A DNA stretch of 64,000 nucleotides. Source: Leucocoprinus leucothites (taxonomy: Eukaryota; Basidiomycota; Agaricomycetes; Agaricales; Agaricaceae). Both the position numbers and the translations under genes were made by a program. The notes beneath the pieces were generated by a model. That model searched no databases. It was not told where the DNA came from and worked only from the letters and a program-made list of their open reading frames with translations. Location: contig JAACJO010000001.1 in the NCBI GenBank assembly GCA_013368445.1, positions 1 through 64,000 on the forward strand. Reading direction: 5' to 3'. Shown one piece after another: positions 30,538-45,100 of this stretch (positions within the stretch are counted from its first letter, which is position 1; each line of letters starts with the position of its first letter).

Positions 30538-33500
30538 TGCTATGGCGGGAGAGGGATGGGGCTGAGGCTGAAAATAGTCAGGCTGGTTAAGAGGCTTTTG
30601 GCGAGGGCTTAACAAATGCTCTTTTCCCGCTTTGGCTCCCTTTCACATGCCCCCATTTCTTACGTATATCATATCGAGATCTCTGAGATCTCTCTCCCTT
30701 TTCTCTCTCTGTCACCCTGTCACACTCTCCACCGCCCAGGCACTTGTCCGCTTTTGGAACACACGGCGGCTCCCTGCCCAACTCCGATTCCTTCCCTTAT
30801 CCTCTCTCTGCGTTGCCAGGCCATAGCTCCCATCACATCATCATGCCACCCCCGGCCGCCTCTCTCTCTATAACCTCCTCCGACTCGGAATCATTCCTTC
30901 TCTACGCGAGGTTTCTCCCTCTCAACATCACCTGACTCTCGGCCGGCTTTTTCCGCCACACCCGCTTTTCCTTTCCGCCCTCTCTCTGCCACACCACTCA
31001 CTAGCGATCGTCGCCCATCGGTCCGTAGTATCTTATCTCAATTCGTACTAGTCTGCTGCACCCTCCACGCATGTCTGCCTTTCATTATGTACTTTTCGGT
31101 GTGTCAACAGTCTCATCCACCTCTTTGGCCTCTACCTGCCAACCCATTGTCCTTTCCCCCGTCCACGATTTATCGTCAGGTCCGTATCGGAACACGTGAT
31201 TCTTCCCCTTGCGGCGCACTTCCTATTTGCTCGGCGGTACAGGGACCTTCCAGCTACCATCTCTTGGCTATTCAGGTAGCAAGGTAGCCAGGCCCAAGAG
31301 AAGCCTCAAGCTTAATATGACCCAATATTATTCGACTCTTTGTCAAAATGAATCAAAGGAAGGATAGGCCAGTCTCCGTCCACACCTACCTATTACATAT
31401 CCCTGGTCCTCGCCTTCCCTTTCGCATCTCCCTTTTTGCGGAATCCGGAAACCCAGCAAACGGACCGTGCTGCGTGTTGTCGTCCATCCTTGGCCAATCC
31501 CGCGGCTCCCAACCACCTCTTTTGCATAAAATACATTAAAAAGAGACCTACTACGTGAACTCCTCAAACCCGCGCACGGGCGCGCACATCACTGCAATCG
31601 TGACATCGTTCAAACCGGGATCCACCACCTGATCAATTCAACAATAACAGAATCAAACATTTTCTTAATTCTTTTACTCCAAAGTTGTTTGTATCTCTCC
31701 TTGCCGCGATGCCCATATCATCAAATCGTAAACCAGTTTCGAGATTTCGTTTTGTGTTCACCGCCGGAGGGGGAAACGACAGAGATGGTTAAGGGTTGGA
31801 TGGATGGCTTCTCAAGCTTCTTTTTTTTGCAAAACCCACGTTTTCTTCACACAAAATGTCATTTATCTGAGCACACCATTTACATCCCCCCTCCTTTGAA
31901 TTAATTCGCTTGTTCCCGGTGCCGCAAATCTCATAATCTCGTATCTTGCTCTCTCTCTCACATAAAACGAGCGCTCTCTCCTCTCTTCGCTCGACTCCGA
32001 CTCGGATTTCTCCCCGAATGAGTTTCTTTTCATTTTATTTAGTGATGGATAGATTTGGTTGGTGCTAACGGTACTACGGATCCGTCGAGGTTACCCCCAC
32101 CTCACTCTCACTCCATGGACGTGGCTCAAACAATTACTACGAGCGTGGCTGTTGAGAGAAGCCACGCAGTTTCCTCCCCCTCTTTTTCTTTAGTAGCTGT
32201 TTCGTTTTACCGAAAGCAGCTAAGGGCGTATGTAGAAATGAAACTGTATCTCTCGTTTCCTTTCAATGATCGCCCAGTGACTGTTCAGCGCTTAGCCACT
32301 GTAGATGTGCGATGCATCACAGCATGGTATACTGCGATTGAGAGGGCGCCCCAAACAGAGTTTTTTGATACATCATCAAAATATCCCCCTCCATATCAAA
32401 ACACATGACGATCTCTCTGCATAATAGTCTACTTGGGCGTTTCATGATAATCGCACAGCCATTCAAGCCGATAACGACAAATCATTCTTTACGAGTCTCT
32501 TACTCTAGTAACCCCTTCACCGACAGAGAAGGCACAGGAAAAAAAAAAACCAGTGCACGAACATCATGTCAACGATATCCAATTACACACTTTTACCTAT
32601 CTCCCTCTTCCCCGAATCGAACGCACACGAAACAAATAATGATAACAATGTAACATCTGGACATAAGGACTCTGTGCCGCCGGAGCTTCTTCCCGTGCCC
32701 CGTTAAACAGTGCTTCTCTTTCCCCTTGTCGTCAGTTATTGAATTATATGCATCATGCATCACTCATCACTCATTTCAGGTTCAAATGAGAACCTGATGG
32801 TTTTATGGTTCTGGCTTGGGCTTTGGCTCTGTTGCCTGTTTTGTTGGTGATCAGCTCTGCCCGGCGTAGGGAGTAATCTAATTATTTAATGCGATGGTAA
32901 ATTAAGAGGTTCCATGATCGTCGTTTGAATTCAATTCGCAATGCGCAAATCACAATGTGTGGGAGGTCGAGAAGAGTGGAGTGGCGATAACGAGGCGTAG
33001 GAGGAGGACTTTTTAAAGCAAGAGATGCATGCATTAAAACGTTTGAAGGCTGAATTCCATTGTATTCACACACACTGAACATAATCTGTAGCTTCTTGTT
33101 ACCAAGTAGAACTATCACGTCTGATATCTGAAAGCTGCCAAAACAAATATATGTTATCCCTCTCGCACTTGGCCTTCCCTGCAAGGTACAAGAACATGAT
33201 AACGTGCTACTGTTGACTACTGAGCTCGGCATACAATCCCAGAGTTTCGGCTCTCCCCGCCGATAGCGATTTTGCGATTGCGACGCAATACATTTACTAA
33301 CACAGATGTCTGTCAGAGATCAGTCAGTCAGTAAGAGTATTGGATTTTCTTTTGTAACGAGGGGGGAGGGAGAAATGGTCATGGCGGAATTGGAATTGAG
33401 TCCGATCCGCTGTCTATTGAGTCAAGTTGAGTGAATGCTGAGACGAAAGAGCTCGGCTGGTGCCGAATCTAATAGATAATTTCTCCGAGTCTGGTATGAA

Positions 33501-36500
33501 TATTGTAATTCAGGTGGAACTAGGAAAACTGCGGTGGTTTTTGGAGGCAGTACTTACTTCTGTTGCTGAGAAGTCGTCGAAGACGCAAGTTCGGTCGGTG
33601 CCGGTCTGATATCGACGCTTCTCTCGTCTGTTGGCTAAAACTGCGACATAGCGCAGCTCGGGATCACGCGGGAGAATTGTGAGATACACGCACATAGTGG
33701 TAGAATGCGTACATATGTAAGTAGTGTAAACCTTTGTGCCGATCTAACATCTAATAGATACCTCTCGGTATATGCCGTTTCGTAGTTCTGCTTGAGGTGA
33801 ATGTGCGACGCTCCTGTTTTGATACGATTTGTTGTACTTACTTCAACGACTGGCGCTGTGTGATACCCGTCAAGGTATATGGGGTTCCCAAGGCATGATC
33901 AGGACGCCGGTGGTCTGCGGTAGATAGTCTACTAAGGTTTAATAGCTTGCTACTTACTACCTCGTTCATTGATGTGATGTGCTATATATACTTAATGACA
34001 ACGCTATTAGCATTTGGACCCTCATCTCTTCGGGTCCAATCATAAGTGCTTCGATCTCAAAGTACATCTTCATATCATAGATAGGAGTAATAGCTCGCAT
34101 GTACTCCTCAAGGACATTTCAGTATATGAGATGCACATCAGCCCACGTTTTTGATTGACTTGACTTGACGACCGAATGACCAATTACAGTGAAGAGACAA
34201 TGATGCCCGTTGTTGTGAGGTTGTTTCAATAGTGTCAACTCTGGTCAATCATGATGCATGATGACTCCCCTTTTGGAGTTTCCTTAAGATGCGCCGTGCG
34301 GTGCTGTTAAAGAGTGTTATACCGATCACCCGCAGTATGTACGGTCGGTGAATGTTAAGAGCCCGCCGACTGGACAAAAAGATGGACATGTTTAGCATGC
34401 TTAATCGGTGTTCGGTGGGTGTATATATTTATACTTGAGCGCATACTAGTTAAGCTTATTTGGGAGAGGGTCACCGACTCGGAATGCGAATCGTCTCTTC
34501 TCCTTCTACTCGCAATCTAAGTTTAGTAATCCCGACGTCGTCGTCATTTACTCGTGCTATTACTGTCCACTTTGACGATGCCCAGCGAATCTTGCTTTGA
34601 TACCAGCTGAACTAGAAATATCTCAACTTCGACATCTTCTGATTTAATAATAATATCCCGTTCACTTACTCCCAATGGGCAATGGCCGATGTGGAAGGGG
34701 GCAGTACTGTGCAAGTAGTATCAGTTGGCATTTGATCGGCGTCGCGACGATGGGTCGGCCGTTGATGCTTGAACAGTTTGACTACGCTCCAGCTCCAAGA
34801 AACAATGGTAACGGTGCCTCCGACATAGTGTTGTTAGATATTGTATTATGGAGCACACCGACATTCGTTATAATAGATAACCCACTTCATCCCCATTATC
34901 TCGAGCGGTGAGCATTCACACAGACTCGCGGACTCATCATTCAAAACAGTTTTTCTCTCTTATTGATTTATCTCAACTTTTCCCCGATTAGTTGGCATGA
35001 GCGGTTCCTGAAACAAAACATAATCTGTCTTTTATGTTTCTCCTGCATTTGTCGTGAGGAGTCTAGGTCACCAGTTTTGATCAATGCATCAGAACATCAG
35101 CCGTGCAGATAGTTATTCCTATCATCTGAACATTGATGCATGTGCACCGCACCAGTGGAGCTTTCAATTGAGCAGCACCACACTATATAGCCAGTTTTCC
35201 GGATAACAGAATGAAGGACTTATGAAGAGGAGAAGGAATCAAGCGGGGTAAAGAGCAATTAAACAGATAACAACGCTCGACAAACATGGACTTATTTCGC
35301 TGTATCAATGAGTTACTACGACTTTGACAGGACAGTGGCGCGAAGTTGTTCGACTTGGCGTTGAGGGGTACTAGGACTAGAAAGGGCACACTGTTGGAGT
35401 TTGGGACTCTCAAACAAGCTTTGGTGTCATTTCTCGATGTACGATAATTTCTGTGGCTTTGGGCTCGCTCACTCGAGAGGAGCGGACAAGTCTCGATATG
35501 GTTAAGCGCCGTTACCACCTTTTCTTCAGGTACCGTCAAACAAGCTGTTCTTTCCACGACCGTCTATAGGTTGAGAACGCCGAAATCAGGGATCTGTCCC
35601 GTCTCACTTGAGTTCACGTGGATAAGAGCTCTGTCATGTATGGGTGAGAGCGGGGACCTCACGAGATACTATAGATTTTCGCAAAGGTGATGGCGATAAA
35701 CACACATAGACAGGTGTCAAAACATAATGATTAAGAAAGTTAGCACTTAAACTGGTCGCTACTGCGTCAAACTCGGAGCGATACCACGAGTGGAAATTCC
35801 GCCATTTCTAGATACATACTGAAGCACCAAGTGGAGCCTACGTGCGATCCACTCCTACGCAGCAAGGGGAACATGCACGCACCGCAGCGAGAAAGGCTCA
35901 CAAAGTCACACAGTAGAAAGGTTCGGACTTGTAGGGATTTCAGATAACGGTGTCGGTTTAATCCGAAAGGCAAGTTTCCATTGTTGGTGAATGACGGAGG
36001 CGCATATGGTCCGGACTGACGAGTAGGCGAGAGACCCCGTCTATCTCCATAATCCTTTGTTCAGCTGGCCCATGCGTTGATTGCTTAGGTGTACAGTGCA
36101 CGTTCTGCGTGAGTGAGTTCCCCGACACCGAGCCGGAAAATGGGGTGAGAGTACTGACTAAAGGCCTAAAGGCACCGAATAGTTGCGATGCGCGTATTAA
36201 ACACCGATTCATACTCGGCTTCTGATCATGGTGCCAGGAAAACTTCGTCCGATAACCACGTTCATGATCGTATGTTGATCATCTGAACGTCAAATAATAA
36301 ATATTCTGCACCCTAGATCTTCTACACCAGAATTGGGGTCGAGGAAGAAGGCACAACATCTCTCGACGACGTGAGCCGGAGTGAGATCACCGCAGGGCTT
36401 GAGAGATAAGTGGACTGCAGATAGTCATCGAATTATCAAATTGGCCCTATGATCAGCAACGCCCTGGCTCCGACCAATTTGTCGGCGTGACTGCCGTCCT

Positions 36501-39393
36501 TGATCATTATCATTCTCACCAGTAATGATGCTTGGTGCGCCCGATTTCGTTCAACACATGACTTGTGAATAACCGGGGCCCGTGAACGACCTAAAGCGTG
36601 AACGTCATCTATTGAAGATCCCTACTCGGCTGGGGTGTCAGTATAATTATGCTAGTAAATGTATTTCTGATGCCCTGTCGTGGCCATCGCACGCACAACG
36701 CCGGCCGCGCTGGTAGTAAATGGCAAAATGCTTCTAAGCTAGTCTCAGAAAACGCGTTTCACCATCGTTGTATTAAGGCACGCCACCTGTCACACTTTAC
36801 GGTCCTTATCTTGGCCGTTCTTATGTTTTCCATTTGCTGATCACGTGTGGGCATGAAAGAATGGGAGGAAGGAGCCGCAAAGTACGGCCCCAGATTGAAT
36901 TCAAAGGTGGAAAAGGGTAGGTAAATGCGGGGAAAACGTACGTGTGGCATGGAGGTCATCTTCAAAAGACGCTAATACGAATTCACTCAGTTCTCGTAGC
37001 TATTCTGTGAGACTTATTCTGATGCGTACCCCCCCAGTCGGCTCCCCGAGTCGGAGACGTCGCTTTTGTTGATGTCCCCTCATTCTGTGACTGCCACATC
37101 AAACTTCTTCGGAAATCTGAAGACGTTGACAGGTCGAATCTTGGGCGTCTGCTATGTTTCGTCATTTTGCGGTGCCGTTTGTGCGGCACCCAATAGCGTT
37201 CTCCTCTCGATGACAATTCTCTCTTTTCTTTGGAAGGCCAACTTGAGTGTAGTTTCACAGCGCCATTTCGAAGCTTACCTTTTCTCCAACGTTATTTTAC
37301 TTTACGAACCTCAGAATTTTATTATGTCTTATTAAGAACACTCTTTTGCTCCCGAATCCAGCTATTCCATAAGGACTCAAGACAGTAAGGATGGGCGATT
37401 GCGCTTTCACAGATAGCTATGACGAAAGGTCAAAACAAGCATCTTGAGGTCAATCACCCATCCCTTAACAGATCTCGCAACCCTCATCTTCCCGCGGAGC
37501 AGGGACGTGGTGATTGCGGGTGATGCATCGTGATAGAATATAAATTTATTGAGGGCGGACCTCACGTTTTAATCCGTCATAGTCCTCGGGACCCTGTTTA
37601 TCGACATTCCTAGGATATAGCGATTCTCAATCAGCCCACGCTTAACCGACGCACTACGCAAAGGTAGTACGCACAGCGTATTCAAACTTGATTACTGCTA
37701 ATAATCTCATCATGACAACTATTGGAAGTTTCGTGAGTGCAACTCTGATCTAAACATTGCGTACGTCAGAAAGTCCGACCGCGCAATACGAAGTCAAGTA
37801 CCCCCGGCGGAATACTTCCCAAACCAAGCCACTTCAGCATCTTGACAGATGGACAACACTGCACGATCCGATGTTTCAACGCTGCGTCACAGCAAATAAG
37901 CAACAGGGTTCAAGACCTCTCTGGGCCTATCAGTTCCTCCAGGTCCTAGAGATGAACTTCCTAGTCCCTCAGAAATAGTCTATCTGTGAGTCTCACCACA
38001 AAGAAGAAAAGGCGTTAACATTTTGTAACATCCTGTTAAAGGGTTACTGGTCAATTGCCGGCGGATAAGCAGGGATTGTCCTCCAGGGTTCGGCACCTCA
38101 TGCGATCCGTCGCTGGCGGACTACTGACGAAAGGCATCACATGCCGAAAATAGAAGTCTGTAGCTTGGGACCCTCGGACCCTCATCGGCTGGGCGCTGTG
38201 ACAACATGCCAGGGATCTGCGAAGCACAACGATGCGTCAGCAGGAGACCAAAGTCCTTCAATAGATCAATGATCCCAAGGTAGTTTATAGATAACTCAGC
38301 CCCATTGGCCGCCCATCAGTAGATCTCTCTTCCCTGGGCTGAGTAACATGAACGAGCGAGTACCGAGGGTGTCTGGAGCAGGCACAATCCCTGAAGCGAT
38401 GCTGGTAAGTCTCGGTGTGTTGTTGCTTCAATGAGGGTGGCGACTTGTAATAGCCTGGAGAGCTCATGCGTGGCGCACGAAGCTGGTTAACATCCAGCTG
38501 CCGCACAGCGATGAGAACGGCAGAATCAACTTCGCTCTCATGAGTACTCCAGGAGGAAATCAAGAAAGTATGACATCTCCATTTTCTGGGACCTCGAGTT
38601 GCATATCATCAACGTGGTGTTGAAACTCGACAAATGGTATGCAATGTAAAGTCTACATCAACAGAGTGTGTTCTTGTCGAATTCTTTCCGATATCGGCTT
38701 TCTAATTCTGGAGGAGAGAAGTGATGCGTCTATGTGCGAAAGAGCACTGACTTGAAAAGGCCAAGAAAAGAAGAACGTCCGAGAGGAATAATTTGTCATC
38801 GCAGAGGCCCGTCCAGTATCTCGATGGCCGATGGTGAATGTTATGGGGCTAAACAAAGGAAGTTCAAACACGAACGTCCAAATCCAGGTATCAACGAAAA
38901 TACCAGAGGTTGGTATGAATATCATCCACCACGAGCGGAGGTCTAATTCTGAGGCCGTTTTCTCGGAGAGAATATTTAGTCTTGACGTATCGTGCGACAA
39001 GTGATCGAAGTATGACGGACAGCATCAAATATATGCTACGTTACCTCGCGTTCAGTCCGAGTCGGAAAGCGTTTCCAGCGAGATGAGACGGATGGGTCTT
39101 GTACGAATGGATTTGACAAGACTTTGTAAATGATATACGCTGTCGAGAGATGTGTTTAGCCTCACAGGTGAGTCAAGAAATAGTGAGAATCAGATGGAAG
39201 AGGAAAGAGGTTACAATCCACGGCCGCCCCTCTACTCAATCAATCATTACCAGCAACGGTGATTACCGAACAGGAGTTGTGATGGTATTGACCTAGACGG
39301 GTGGCTGATGTGCTTAACCTTGGTAAGTATACATACTGCGTTTATGAAAATCCCTCGCCAGCAAGTTCAACCGGGATCCTTGACGCTTTGAGC
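30538..39393. other. 8.9-kb region without a supportable gene
   Basis: Only short frames without family resemblance. 30,690-31,000 is CT-rich and probably upstream sequence of the zinc-finger gene. 31,300-39,300 has mixed composition with ordinary CpG and scattered in-frame stops. No LTR pair, inverted-repeat pair or transposase was recognised, though I could not search systematically. Confidence 0.4.
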
Positions 39394-39468
39394 TCAGGTG
39401 TAGCTTAGCAGTAGAGTAGGAGGGTGAGCCTATGCTCCCACGTTCGAACGCTGATTGCCTCCTTTGGA
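39394..39468 (+). other. tRNA-like pol III box pair (tRNA relic or SINE head)
   Basis: TAGCTTAGCAG at 39,401 fits the A-box consensus, and GTTCGAACG at 39,442 fits the B box except for its last base, 31 nt between. A D-arm with GU pairs can be drawn. The acceptor and anticodon stems do not pair properly, so a working tRNA is unlikely. Confidence 0.3.
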
Positions 39469-39515
39469 AGGAGTTTTGGTTGATTTGATCCTCTTTCTCT
39501 CATCCTGCGACAACA

Positions 39516-42036
39516 ATGGGTCACCCTGACTTTGGCCAACCTCTTCACCTCAAGGGTCCAAGTTCTTCGAAACGCGTCTTCAGTGCTGCGTTGCTAGGTT
39601 TGATCTTTCTAACAGGAGCCTTTCTCCAATATCATCGTTCCATATGGCTTGAAACAAAGCAGCAAGTCGGCACCAGCCTCTGCACCCAACCCTCCCCTCC
39701 AGCCGAGAAATCAAGATATTCAAGCGCTTATGACACTGCGGAGTTCAAGCGGACCTCAGCTGAGAGGCTTTCAGGAGCAGTGAAGGTCCCTACCATGTAT
39801 GTTTCCTTAAGTTTGGTTTCGACCGGGTTATGACCAAATCAGGTCCTTCGATGACATGGGTCCGCCTCGCGAAGACGAACGCTGGGCACCTTTCATAGAA
39901 ATGCATCAATATCTTGAGGATACCTTCCCACTCGTGTGAGCTTGAGTGATTTGGTTGATTCTTTCCTCTGACTTACTGTAAAGTCATGGACGAATGGAAC
40001 GCACTGCTGTTGGAGGCTATTCTCTCGTCTACACGCTACAAGGATCCCATTCGAACCTTAAGCCCCTCCTCTTGACTGGTCATCTTGACGTTGTACCTGC
40101 GTAAGTCCCTGTTTCCTCGTCCACCTGCTCCCCGGCTGATCGCGTCAAGGCTTACTGCCTTGGAACGATGGACATTCCCACCTTTTGAAGGCAAGATAGA
40201 TGGAGGTTGGGTGTATGGTCGTGGATCAGCCGATTGTAAAAACAACGTTATAGGTATTCTTTCTGCTATGGAACATCTTTTGCAAGAGGGCTGGACGCCG
40301 GAAAGGACCATCCGTAAGCGGAATTTCACAGGTCGAATTCGAGGTGACCTGACTGAGTCTTTCCTAGTCTTTGCGTTTGGCCAGGACGAGGAGATCAGCG
40401 GCCCGCGGGGTGCTGTTAGCATTGCCAAATTCCTGGAGGACAAGTACGGACATTACGGTATTTCGATGATCGTTGATGAGGGTGGAATGGGCCTGAATAA
40501 TGTTTACGGAGCGGAGTTTGCCCTTCCGGGAATTGCGGAGAAGGGCTACGTGGTACGCTATGGCCCCCTTGTCGACGTCATAGCTCTCACAACGCACTAG
40601 AATGCGGTCATAACTGTCGAAATGGCAGGAGGGCAGTGAGTCTATCTTATGTTCGGGGCTTTCTGTATTCTGATCACCTTTGAAGCTCCTCCATTCCTAG
40701 TCGTCACACCAGCATCGGTATCCTCTCTAAGATCATTTCTGCAATTGAGTGAGAACTATCAGAGTACAACACGGCATAAGTGTTCTGAGACCACCCAATA
40801 GGGATTCTGAGGTGTTCCACCCCAACATCAACGCGGAAAGTCCGATCTGGGGCTACCTGTCGTGCGTCGCTGAACATGGAGAGAAGAATCTAGTGCCAGC
40901 TTGGATTCGCAAAGCCGTATCAAGCCCCTCCCCCGATTTTGGCTCTGTGGCCGCGAATTTTGCGGCTACGTCATTAGATAATCGATATCTGATTCAAACA
41001 TCCAAGGCAGCAACAGTGATATATGGTGGGCTGAAGGTAAGGTTTTCCACTCCCTCCAGGGCTTCCGTGGCTTGAATTGCCTATGACGTATACTATGTTT
41101 ACCTTTCGCCGTAACTGATCAACCTTTTGTTTCTCCTCTTAGGTCAATGCTCTAGCCGAGACAGCGACGGTCAATTTCAACTCGCGTATCGATATATTTA
41201 GTTCTCGTGAGAAGCCTCCTTCCCTGTCATTCACGAAGATAGGTTGTTTATCCAATCCGATAGTTTCTGAAGTGTCGCGGATCTATGTCGAGCTGGCGAA
41301 GCCTATAGCGGAGAAATACTCCCTTCATCTAGAGGGCGAGGCCTATTCTAAAGAGCCCTCTATAGGCAATATAACGTTCGAGTGGGACGACCCTCATGAC
41401 CCCAGCCCTATATCCCCCGCAAGGGCCGGAAATGTGGCATGGGACGTATTCTCGAAAGCCGTCCAAGCATCGTTCGGTCACGACGTCATCACAGCGCCCA
41501 GTGCGATGACTGGAAATACCGGTGAGAGGGTCATCATGAATCTTGTAGAGGTCGTCACTGACATCATAATCTTAATCTCAGATACGCGTCACTATGTGAG
41601 CGCCCCTTTGTTACAATGGAAACTGTCCAGAACTGATCAAAATGAATGGAACTAACAACTAGTGGAACTTGTGCGTGCAGTTTGATGCTTCGCTTGACTG
41701 TTATTGACTGTCTTCTTCAGAACACGGAACATCTATCGCTGGAGCCCTTCGCGGGTCGGGACAAGGTGTGTGTCTTGTTGCATGGCTTGTCCGTTATAGT
41801 GATATATGTAATCTGACAGGTTGAATATTCACACCGTCGACGAAAAGATCAGTGAGTCGATCGCCTGACATCTCTTCAGCATTCAACTTTCTCATGACGT
41901 CAGAAATCGACACACATATCGACGCTATACGGTTCTATACTGGTGAGAGTACAAGCCAGAGTTCATTTTACATGAACTGAGGACTATTTAATCAGAGCTC
42001 ATGCTTATTGCGGATCAAACCCTAGAAGAGTTTTGA
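39516..42036 (+). CDS. M20 metallopeptidase, vacuolar carboxypeptidase S (CPS1) type
   Basis: Zinc carboxypeptidase, probably vacuolar, releasing C-terminal residues from peptides. Exons 39,516-39,796, 39,843-39,935, 39,984-40,100, 40,150-40,313, 40,368-40,552, 40,601-40,635, 40,686-40,748, 40,790-41,036, 41,143-41,206, 41,264-41,521, 41,582-41,595, 41,663-41,670, 41,721-41,765, 41,820-41,851, 41,904-41,942, 41,996-42,036 sum to 1686 nt, 561 aa (yeast Cps1 is 576). A signal anchor spans about residues 21-40 (FSAALLGLIFLTGAFL). Metal and active-site marks: TGHLDVVP, GRGSADCKNN, FGQDEEISGPRGA, VDEGG, GGHSSIPSRHTSIG, and late RWSPSRVGTRLNIHTVDEKI. Two exons are tiny (14 and 8 nt). The intron at 40,749-40,789 is 41 nt and its acceptor is the least certain. 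Confidence 0.88.
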
Positions 42037-45000
42037 CCGTGCCTACAGCTCTTGCTAATGAGCTCCCTTTTACTTTTGCCTTGGAGCAGTGCCAGTGTAG
42101 CTATTGATTCTGTAGCTAGTGTGAGCGCCCGAATACAAACGGTTTCAATATGATCAGCGAAACCATCGAATATCGAAAACCGAAGGTGCGAGCTTTCTCC
42201 TCGGTCCACCTGGTATTCCATGAAGTCATACTTCGGTGATCGCGCAGCTGTTCGTTACGGCCCAACATGACATTCTTCGTAACCCGACAATCACCACGTT
42301 TGGAAATTCCTATCGATGCTCGACGTCATTGATGTACATTCAAAGAATGAGCAAGCGACACAGGGTGCTCATAATTATTTCAGGGTTGCGACGTTCTCTG
42401 ACTGATTAAGTCTATTATTATTCGTGGGGTCATTGACCGTGACAGGGTAGAGCCGCGGTGTCAGCTGCTTGCCCTTAGGACCCTCAATGCCTTCCAGGGA
42501 GATAAGCTACGATGAGTCGGTAAGCAATTAACCGCTGGGATATTCGGTGTTTATGTAATTGCGCGATTCCGAGGACATATCACAGGTCGCCATTCAGTCC
42601 ATAGGCGAAGGTTAGCCAACCGAAACCAAAATCAACGGATCATGGACACAGGAGTCGGATGCTGCCTCAATGGTTGTGAACAGGTCTCCAGTTAGTGCTC
42701 GCTTAATAGTCACAGACGGAACGGTAAGAATGTGATCAACAGTGTCAATGAAAACGGTAATCAATTCTCGACTAGACGGCCTCGATATGGTTGGTCCTGG
42801 GGATTCGGAGTCGCCGATTCGGAATGGTGGATTTATCCGTGATAACGTTAGAGTCGAAAAGCGAGGAGCGTTGGAGGGACCTGTGGCTGCTGTGGCACCA
42901 GGGCAGTGTGACAGGAGGCGTTGAATAATAGCCATAGTTATTGTAGCGGAGGTTACGCAGTCCTAATATCGCAATGCCTCGGGACCCTGAACCCTGTTAA
43001 ACCCTAACATCCTGGAGTGGTCGCACATCATCGAAGAAGAACTCCTTACTCGTAGGACGCCTAAAGCTTAACTGATCGACGACTCTTCTGCTGATGACAG
43101 CTGAACCCTGCCGTCCCACATGCGGAAGGCTGTAGGGGTCCAATGGGACTGCGGGTGGTCTAATGGAAGTCCGAAGTCTAACTCCTACCCTAAACATTGG
43201 ATGTCTGGTCCTCTCAGAAATGAAATCAGATGTGGGGTTTTCAGAAGGACCTTGCGCGGCAACTTCCAGGAGGACAATGGAGGCCATTCCTTTGTTGGGC
43301 GGATTTCAAACAAACACACTCTGATGAAACCCCGACAATGAAATGATTTTCCAGCCCGGATAGAGAATCAGATGACCAAAAACGGATCTCGGAATGTGTG
43401 GCGCCGTGGATAGTAGTTGTGATGGTGCCATTACTATTGTGCTCAAATTTTCAGGGTGTGGCTGCCTAGCATTCTTCTAGTGAGTTTCTGCTCGTCGATT
43501 AATGGAAACATCATTAAAGAACGCCTCTATCGCATAAACTGAACTTCCCTAGAGAAGATTGGAATTAAATTCTAAATCAGCTGAGATCATGACACACAAC
43601 CTGAGCCACTCACGTTGGTAAGGTCCATTAATGAATGTGGGACCGTACCATTTCTGAATAATCTTGAGATCGTAGAGTAAAGATTTCAAGATCACGTCAA
43701 AGAGATAAAGAGACAGGAAGCATGGACCAGGAGCAGTACCGAATTACTTTATCTGGTGATTGTGTACGACGAATATCCAGATCGCAAAGTCATGCCATTT
43801 CCGGGATTTAAGTAATGAAGCTTCATAGATATCTTTATATGTTTGTTGATATGTTTAATTCTAAAAAATGAGCGAGGAGGACACGGGGCTAGAAGATCAG
43901 GACCGCGTCCTTCTACACCCGAGTGGCACTGTTCGAGGAAATGATGAACGTCATTTCTAGCTGAGAGGAAATCTATCCACAAGGCGGAAATACACTGTCA
44001 GTATTCCTTCGGCTGACGGCGAGGTCTGGCGGCGTCATCGATAGCCACAAGGATCACTTTTTTTTTTTTTTTGCCTCTTTGAACATCGCCTCGGTTTCTG
44101 TAGGGACCGCAACCCAGTGTGCCGCTGTGCGTCCTCCCAGTTCGAAGTCTTCAAACATTTGCAATGACGCCACAAATGAACACTACTGGGACATGAATAT
44201 GATAAATACATACACCGGCCCGAACTCGGAAGAAAACAAAGGCGTTTATACATGTACTTCAAGAGCCTGTCTTCTGAGATCTGTCACTAATGCCACAGTG
44301 GCTAGAGTTCGTTCGGGATGTGCTTCATTGACTTGTAAAGAAGTGGAAACCCGGAGATGGGTGTTTGTGGCCCAGAGTTAGATATTGGTAGGGGAGAATA
44401 AAATACACCCCAAAGGGCTATTTTGCCTTTGATAGTCATACTAATCACCGTCAAATCGTCAATAATATAAAAATATATTATATGGACAAGTCACAACAAT
44501 GCTGCATTTTGGCGATGATGAATAGTGCCACCGCCGATTCCGAAGGACTCGGCAACGGACGCATAGGGATCTACCTAAAGAAGTCAAAATCAGGATCAAA
44601 CCGTCATGCAGGGAGACTAGAACAACGCAACGACGATTGCCAGGCACACAGACACACTATGTAGGTTTTCGGTACGATATACGATTCTTGAGTCCACGAG
44701 AGTTGCTAAGCTTTGGGGATACGAAGATCTAGGGATAAGCAGAAAAGGTAGAATGCTTCCGGAGGCCTGAGGCTCCATGGCTGGTATGCACATTGTGTAT
44801 TGTTATACGTGTCCCGTCCCATACTCGACTACTACCTGTTGCAAATCAAACTTGTTGGCCATGGATAGCAAATGGGCTGAACCTTGGCGCGGCTGCATAT
44901 TCAATGCAAGTAAACAGTGAGTCATAAATGTGGTCCACTCCGATCAAGGGATCGAAAGTCAAGTCATTGACAGTTTCTGATCATGTTAGCGGTCAATCCC

Positions 45001-45100
45001 TGCACGGCCAGTTGTCCCCCATCTTCAAATTGAGCACCAGAAATTTGGCCACAATTATAGATTGATTTCCAAACCGGAGCTAAGAGACGCTGCAAGTTCC
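42037..45100. other. Intergenic, no gene recognised
   Basis: About 3 kb with short frames only. Includes a 15-nt poly(T) run at about 44,058 and nothing resembling an RNA gene. Confidence 0.45.

Noticed and set aside
30616..31300. Several plus-strand frames in the CT-rich region upstream of the zinc-finger gene.
   Set aside because: Low-complexity Ser/Leu/Pro products with no homology, mutually overlapping; best explained as promoter or leader sequence.
40701..40748. A later acceptor (40,700) for exon 7 of the CPS1-type gene.
   Set aside because: It would delete the SSIPS part of the conserved GGHSSIPSRHTSIG motif; the acceptor at 40,685 restores it in frame.
42985..43015. Telomere-like AAACCCTAAC.
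   Set aside because: A single unit only, no tandem array.
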